8,646 nucleotides of DNA from Actinomycetota bacterium (GTDB lineage Bacteria > Actinomycetota > Acidimicrobiia > IMCC26256 > PALSA-610), in the NCBI GenBank assembly GCA_030839105.1, contig JAUZEI010000666.1, forward strand, positions 1-8,646, in the 5' to 3' direction. Made by a program: the position numbers and the translations under genes. This document shows positions 5,529-8,646 of the stretch, one piece after another; position 1 is the stretch's first letter, and each line of letters opens with the position of its first letter. The notes below the pieces were generated by a model. It had not been told where the DNA came from. It saw only the letters and a program-made list of their open reading frames with translations, and did not search any database.

Positions 5529-6784
5529 TCCGCGCTCAACCAGAGGAAGCGCCGGGTACCGGTCGTGACCCGGACGCGATGGTCGATACGGTAACCCACG
5601 ACCCAGATGGCCTCGTTCGCCGCCACCACCGGTGCGTTCGCCCGTCGGCTCGCCGCGACCCCCGCCTCTGCGAAGGCGTCGCGCACGAGCTTCGAGCCGC
5701 TCCGACCGAGGGGACGAAAGCGCTCACCCGGCGTCGAGGCGCGGACCGTCACCGCGCCCGGTACGCGATCGGCGTCACACACCGCCCGCGATCGTCCGTC
5801 GGGCCAAGCCGACGGCGCGCCGTGCTCGATCCAGGCTTCGATGCGGACATCGGCGAAGCGGACGCCGCCCGGCACCTCGAGCGCAACGGGCGTCGCCGGA
5901 TGTCCGATGTACCCGACCCGTACGAGCCGGCCCCGGACGCGTTCGATCCGCTCGCCGCCCGGGAGCTCTGCGGCGCGCGCCGCTCCACTCGCGACCGCCA
6001 AGACCCGCTCGATAGTCGCGACCGACGGAGCCGACGGCGCACTCAGCCAGCGTCGTACGACGCGCCGCGCGAGCGCGGGCGGCAACGCGATCAGTGTGGC
6101 GACATCGTCGGGTACGTATCCGTCGACGAGCGTGTCGAGCAGCTCGTCGTCTTCACGCAAAAGGTCGGCTTGGCGCGCGAGCACGTCGACGAGATCACGA
6201 TCGGCGCCCCGCTCGAGTTGCGGGATGATCTCCCGGCGGAGCCACACCCGGCGGTGATGCAGCTCGTCGTTCATCGGATCGTGCACGGGCGCGAGTCCGA
6301 GACGCGCGCACAGCTCATGGGTCTCGCAGCGACGGAACCCGAGCAGCGGACGGCGAAGGAATCCACGCGCCGTGGCCATTCCCGCCAAGCCCGTTGCGCC
6401 CGCGCCCCGCAGCATCTGGAGGAGCACCGTCTCCGCCTGGTCGTCGCGCGTGTGCGCGATGAGGATCGCCGCCGCGCCGACCTCGACGCGGACCCGCTCC
6501 AGCGCGGCGTAGCGCGCGTCGCGCGCCCGGGCTTCGAGGTTCGACCCGGCACCGACGTCGACGTGCTCCACCCGGGCCTGCGCCCCGAAACGGGCGGCGG
6601 CCGCGATCACGGTGGCCGCGTCGTGGCCGGTACCAGCGCGCAGACCATGGTCGACGTACACCGCGTGCACATCGAAACCGTGTTCACACGCCAGCGCGAG
6701 CAGCGCGAGGGAGTCGGCGCCCCCGCTGCAGCCGACGACCACAGTCGCGCCCGCCGCGAGGTCGTGGAGCGCCGAGAGATTCAC
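5507..6784 (-). CDS. tilS: tRNA(Ile)-lysidine synthase
   Basis: TilS uses ATP to join lysine to the wobble cytidine (C34) of the CAU-anticodon isoleucine tRNA, changing its codon and amino-acid identity from Met to Ile; it is normally essential. The 425-residue product has the PP-loop VVVGCSGGADSLALL (15-29), VYVDHGLRAG (42-51), the conserved AHTRDDQAETVLLQMLRGAG (110-129), GLAGM and RRPLL, then DPMN and an arginine-rich stretch before EIIPQLE. After the middle domain comes the C-terminal domain with PGERFRPLGRSGSKLVRDAF (352-371), APVV and IWVVGYRID (393-401). The start is GTG 6784-6782, overlapping the upstream stop as GTGA; the frame stays open to 7351 but that extension is arginine-rich read-through. 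hpt follows in the same frame 18 bases later. Confidence 0.96.
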   Translation of the reverse strand: MNLSALHDLAAGATVVVGCSGGADSLALLALACEHGFDVHAVYVDHGLRAGTGHDAATVIAAAARFGAQARVEHVDVGAGSNLEARARDARYAALERVRVEVGAAAILIAHTRDDQAETVLLQMLRGAGATGLAGMATARGFLRRPLLGFRRCETHELCARLGLAPVHDPMNDELHHRRVWLRREIIPQLERGADRDLVDVLARQADLLREDDELLDTLVDGYVPDDVATLIALPPALARRVVRRWLSAPSAPSVATIERVLAVASGAARAAELPGGERIERVRGRLVRVGYIGHPATPVALEVPGGVRFADVRIEAWIEHGAPSAWPDGRSRAVCDADRVPGAVTVRASTPGERFRPLGRSGSKLVRDAFAEAGVAASRRANAPVVAANEAIWVVGYRIDHRVRVTTGTRRFLWLSAEPVTTCP

Positions 6785-7908
6785 ACGCGTGCGGCGTCGA
6801 CGCGCCGGAGCCAGAGGCGCGGTTCGCTCAGCTCCGGCACCGTCGGAAGACTCTCCGGCGCTTCCCACACCGCGTCGAATGCCCGCCGGCCCGCGATGTC
6901 GTAGACGCCGCGCACGAAGCGTTCGCCCACCTCGTATTGGCGCATCTTCTGTTCGATACCGAGCAGCTTGTGCAACAGACCGGTGACGCCACCAATCTGG
7001 CGCCGCTGGGAGAGGACGCGCGACATCCGTTCCTGACCGGCGACGTACTCGCGGCCGAGATCGTCCATTACGACATTGCCGTGACCTTCGAGCACCGACA
7101 TCAGCGCCTGCACCTTCCCGAGCACACCCCGTTGCTCGGGTGTCGCGAACAACCCGACGAGACCGCCCTCGTCGAGCGGATTGCGCCCGGCGCGTACTTC
7201 GTCGACCGCGCTCGAGATCGCCCGCAACATCGTGCGCGGATCGGGCTCGACGAGCTCGAGCGCCTCGCGCACGAGCCCGAGGAAATAGCCGCGCATCCAC
7301 GGTACGCCCGTGAACTGGGCGCGGTGGGTGACTTCGTGGATCGCGATCCACAACCGGAAGTCGGCGGGGCGGAAGGCGAAGCGCTTCTCGAGCCCCAAGA
7401 TGTTGGCGCCCACGTAGTACACCGCGTCGGCGGGAACGCCGGCGGCACCGGCGGAACCGCCGTTCGCAACGGCACTTGTCGCGCCGGGCGCGTCGGGTAC
7501 GAGGAGGTCGTACTGGCCGAGCACACGCTTGGCCATGTAGCCGAGGAGCCCCCCCATCTCGGTCGCTGCGACCCTCCGGCTCACCGGCGCGATCGGATTG
7601 TGGGCGAGGCGCGCGCCGAGCCGTTGCATGAGCGGGTCGAGCAGCGCCTGCATCGACGTGATGTTCGACTCGACCCAGTCGCGCCGGTCGAGCACCGCCG
7701 CGGTGGCGTGACCGGGGGCGCGCAGACCCGTGTACCCGGCGACGAGGTCTTCGGCCCGGACCGTCAGGGCGTCGAAGTCGGTTTGGAGCGACGCCGCGAG
7801 ATAGGAGTCGGCGAGCGGATCGCGGCCGGCGACGAACCGGGCGACGCGGCGGGCCGTGGCCCAGTCGACAGGATCGGGTACCCGCCCTTCCTCGCCGGTC
7901 ACGCTCAC
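6781..7908 (-). CDS. Zincin-like metallopeptidase family protein (DUF2342, 'coenzyme F420 biosynthesis-associated')
   Basis: The 375-residue product matches my recollection of the actinobacterial DUF2342/Zincin_2 family. DWATARRVARFVAG near residues 15-28 and a helix-rich N-terminal half precede the zincin motif HEVTH (191-195) in LWIAIHEVTHRAQF, then PWMRGYF (203-209). A second conserved block, LEGHGNVVMD (273-282), can supply a further zinc ligand (E274 is a candidate). No signal peptide or membrane segment is seen, so it is probably cytoplasmic. A gly/ala-rich segment at about 140-160 looks like a loop. Substrate and function are unknown; the F420 label is phylogenetic co-occurrence, not biochemistry. 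GTG 7908 overlaps the stop of the membrane-protein gene and its own TGA overlaps tilS. The same neighbour (DUF2342 before tilS and hpt) is found in mycobacteria. Confidence 0.9.
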   Translation of the reverse strand: MSVTGEEGRVPDPVDWATARRVARFVAGRDPLADSYLAASLQTDFDALTVRAEDLVAGYTGLRAPGHATAAVLDRRDWVESNITSMQALLDPLMQRLGARLAHNPIAPVSRRVAATEMGGLLGYMAKRVLGQYDLLVPDAPGATSAVANGGSAGAAGVPADAVYYVGANILGLEKRFAFRPADFRLWIAIHEVTHRAQFTGVPWMRGYFLGLVREALELVEPDPRTMLRAISSAVDEVRAGRNPLDEGGLVGLFATPEQRGVLGKVQALMSVLEGHGNVVMDDLGREYVAGQERMSRVLSQRRQIGGVTGLLHKLLGIEQKMRQYEVGERFVRGVYDIAGRRAFDAVWEAPESLPTVPELSEPRLWLRRVDAARV

Positions 7909-8129
7909 TGGCGGGGGCGACCCTTGACCTCGAGCCGGCCGACCTTCACCCAGTACATGAGCGCCAGTTGCGCGAACGTGAAGAAGTTGCCGATCGCGAG
8001 CAGCGGAGCGATCCAGTAGAACCAGAGCTTGCCGCCGCCGTGATTGAACAAGACGTTGAAGCCCAGCACCGCGGCGACCAGACCGATCGTGATCCCCAAG
8101 ATGATTGCGCTGATGGTGGACGCCTTCAC
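7905..8129 (-). CDS. Small two-helix membrane protein, first gene of the tilS-fol unit
   Basis: I do not recognise a named family. The 74-residue product has two hydrophobic helices, about residues 6-28 and 35-61, joined by a short NHGGGK turn. The basic tail (KVGRLEVKGRPRQ, 62-74) predicts both ends on the cytoplasmic side. The start is GTG 8129, supported by a strong GAGGAGG four bases upstream, the best ribosome binding site in this window. The stop overlaps the GTG of the metallopeptidase gene, so the two are co-translated. It lies first in a long operon and could be a membrane anchor or partner for the metallopeptidase, but only gene order suggests this. Confidence 0.78.
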   Translation of the reverse strand: MKASTISAIILGITIGLVAAVLGFNVLFNHGGGKLWFYWIAPLLAIGNFFTFAQLALMYWVKVGRLEVKGRPRQ

Positions 8130-8133
8130 CGAT

Positions 8134-8140
8134 CCTCCTC
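8134..8140 (-). promoter_or_regulatory. Ribosome binding site of the small membrane protein
   Basis: GAGGAGG on the minus strand, four bases before GTG 8129. It fixes the start of the 74-residue gene. It is the only near-perfect Shine-Dalgarno sequence seen, whereas most genes downstream start inside the stop codon of the previous gene. Confidence 0.75.
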
Positions 8141-8154
8141 GACCCGCGGTCCCG

Positions 8155-8182
8155 TCATCGTAGAAGCGACCCGCTCATCGTA
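8155..8182 (-). promoter_or_regulatory. Repeated TACGATGA, possible -10/operator region of the tilS-fol operon
   Basis: On the minus strand TACGATGA occurs at 8182-8175 and again at 8162-8155, exactly 20 bases apart. TACGAT fits the TANNNT -10 pattern. The downstream copy would start a transcript about 20 bases before GTG 8129, leaving room for the GAGGAGG site. No convincing -35 is found. A 20-base repeat spacing (two helix turns) could also be a repressor site. Confidence 0.35.
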
Positions 8183-8188
8183 CGAGCC

Positions 8189-8220
8189 GGACCCCCCGCC
8201 GGATCATTCGGGGTCGGTCC
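8189..8220 (-). terminator. Inverted repeat after the anti-sigma gene, possible terminator
   Basis: GGACC+CCCC (8189-8197) pairs with GGGG (8210-8213) and GGTCC (8216-8220), with a two-base bulge and a 12-base loop. It begins 25 bases after the anti-sigma stop and lies upstream of the membrane-protein gene. No T-run follows on the minus strand, so if it works as a terminator it needs Rho or is of the GC-rich actinobacterial type. Confidence 0.45.
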
Positions 8221-8244
8221 CCCGAGCTCGGCGAGTCGGTTCCG

Positions 8245-8502
8245 TCACTCGGGAGACGGGTCGCCGCTCCCGACGAGGCCGAGCGCCTTCGCGATCCGGA
8301 CCTTGAGCTCGGTCGGCACGTCCTCGGTGCACTTCGACACGATCACGCGGCGCAGATCGAGCTCGAAGGTGAATCCCTCCGCGCACGGCGGGCACTCGTC
8401 GAGGTGGCGGGTGATCGCCCGGCGCTTCCAGACGGTCAGCTCGCCGTCGAGGTATTCGTACACCCGCAGATGCGTCTCCTGGCAGTCCATGGACTCCGTC
8501 AC
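8245..8502 (-). CDS. rsrA: Zinc-binding anti-sigma factor, mycothiol-system RsrA-like
   Basis: RsrA-type proteins hold their ECF sigma factor until oxidative thiol stress forms a disulfide and expels zinc. The 85-residue product has the ZAS pattern: C7 near the N-terminus, then [20 protein letters not shown] (15-34), and H33-x3-C37-x2-C40 (RHLDECPPC). A further cysteine, C58, precedes the short amphipathic C-terminal helix. It is shorter than the roughly 105-residue Streptomyces RsrA as I recall it, mainly at the ends. GTG 8502 is preferred because it overlaps the sigma-factor TGA as GTGA; ATG 8490 (residue 5) is possible and would also keep C7. It probably acts on the sigma factor just upstream. 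An inverted repeat lies downstream. Confidence 0.9.
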   Translation of the reverse strand: MTESMDCQETHLRVYEYLDGELTVWKRRAITRHLDECPPCAEGFTFELDLRRVIVSKCTEDVPTELKVRIAKALGLVGSGDPSPE

Positions 8503-8646
8503 CCCCCGGTCGCGGACTCGACACGTGGACGAAGGTTGTTGCGCTCGGCGTAGTCCCAGAGCTTCTTCTGCAACGCGCGTCGCCCGCGGTGTATTCGACT
8601 CATCACGGTGCCGATCGGCACGTCGAGGATCTCGGCGATCTCCTTG
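8499..8646 (-). CDS. sigR: ECF sigma factor, SigR/SigH type, C-terminal part only
   Basis: Only the last 48 codons are inside the window; the N-terminus is beyond the right edge. They contain the helix-turn-helix of sigma region 4.2: [20 protein letters not shown], then [16 protein letters not shown]. The [14 protein letters not shown] signature is characteristic of the SigR/SigH thiol-stress group. It ends in TGA 8501-8499, overlapping the anti-sigma GTG, the usual sigma/anti-sigma pairing. These factors direct RNA polymerase to thioredoxin, mycothiol and protease genes in relatives; the targets here are not visible. No consensus SigR site (GGAAT and GTT) was recognised in the window by eye. 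Confidence 0.88.
   Translation of the reverse strand, partial: KEIAEILDVPIGTVMSRIHRGRRALQKKLWDYAERNNLRPRVESATGG

Noticed and set aside
5207..6904. A 565-codon + strand frame antisense to hpt and tilS
   Set aside because: The composition is that of a codon-position shadow, no domain is seen, and both opposite genes are fully supported by motifs.
6785..7351. N-terminal extension of tilS back to 7351
   Set aside because: The added residues are arginine-rich antisense-style composition inside the metallopeptidase gene; the GTG at 6784 is directly before the conserved PP-loop strand.
6937..8019. A 360-codon + strand frame antisense to the metallopeptidase
   Set aside because: It mirrors the DUF2342 gene, has no motif and no start signal, and would overlap a gene with clear HExxH and coupling.
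8130..8190. SigR-type promoter (GGAAT and GTT) before the operon
   Set aside because: I looked for GGAAT-like boxes on the minus strand and found none at usable spacing.

Overview
The window is GC-rich and gene-dense. It reads as a core-genome stretch of an actinobacterium. Acidimicrobiia or a similar deep-branching actinobacterial class is my guess. The support is the gene order (Zincin_2/DUF2342 - tilS - hpt - folE - folP - folB - folK - DUF2520), the frequent GTG starts, the 4-base GTGA gene junctions and a SigR/RsrA-type sigma/anti-sigma pair. No tRNA, rRNA, CRISPR array, insertion sequence or phage gene is visible. No gene-free stretch exceeds about 125 bases.

Layout from right to left, the direction of transcription for all genes but one. 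(1) 8646-8245: the 3' end of an ECF sigma factor of the SigR/SigH type, overlapping a zinc-binding anti-sigma factor, then an inverted repeat that may end this unit. (2) 8129-4341: a 74-residue two-helix membrane protein with a good ribosome binding site, a zincin-like metallopeptidase (DUF2342), tilS, hpt and folE, packed end to end. (3) 4218-2837: after a 122-base gap with an inverted repeat and a possible leaderless promoter, folP overlaps a dual-specificity-phosphatase-like protein whose catalytic cysteine is replaced by asparagine. (4) 1402-2817 on the + strand: a pyruvate kinase that lies against the direction of everything else. (5) 1368-1: folB, folK and a DUF2520 Rossmann protein that runs off the left edge. 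In many actinobacteria panC follows.

How the genes work together: folE (GTP to dihydroneopterin triphosphate), folB (dihydroneopterin aldolase), folK (pyrophosphokinase) and folP (dihydropteroate synthase) give the pterin branch of folate synthesis, ending in dihydropteroate. tilS modifies the tRNA-Ile2 wobble cytidine to lysidine, and hpt salvages purines. The DUF2520 protein usually precedes panC and may belong to pantothenate synthesis. The sigma/anti-sigma pair is probably a thiol-stress switch and is a separate unit.

The most notable points are the pseudophosphatase in the folate operon, the inverted pyk that splits the fol cluster, and the absence of ftsH between hpt and folE. Also notable are six GTGA junctions with no ATGA, an in-frame tilS/hpt pair separated by a 14-bp tandem repeat, and a 33-base pyk/folB divergent gap that appears to hold two overlapping leaderless promoters. 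I found no clear new defence or mobile system; this is mostly ordinary core genome with some unusual details.
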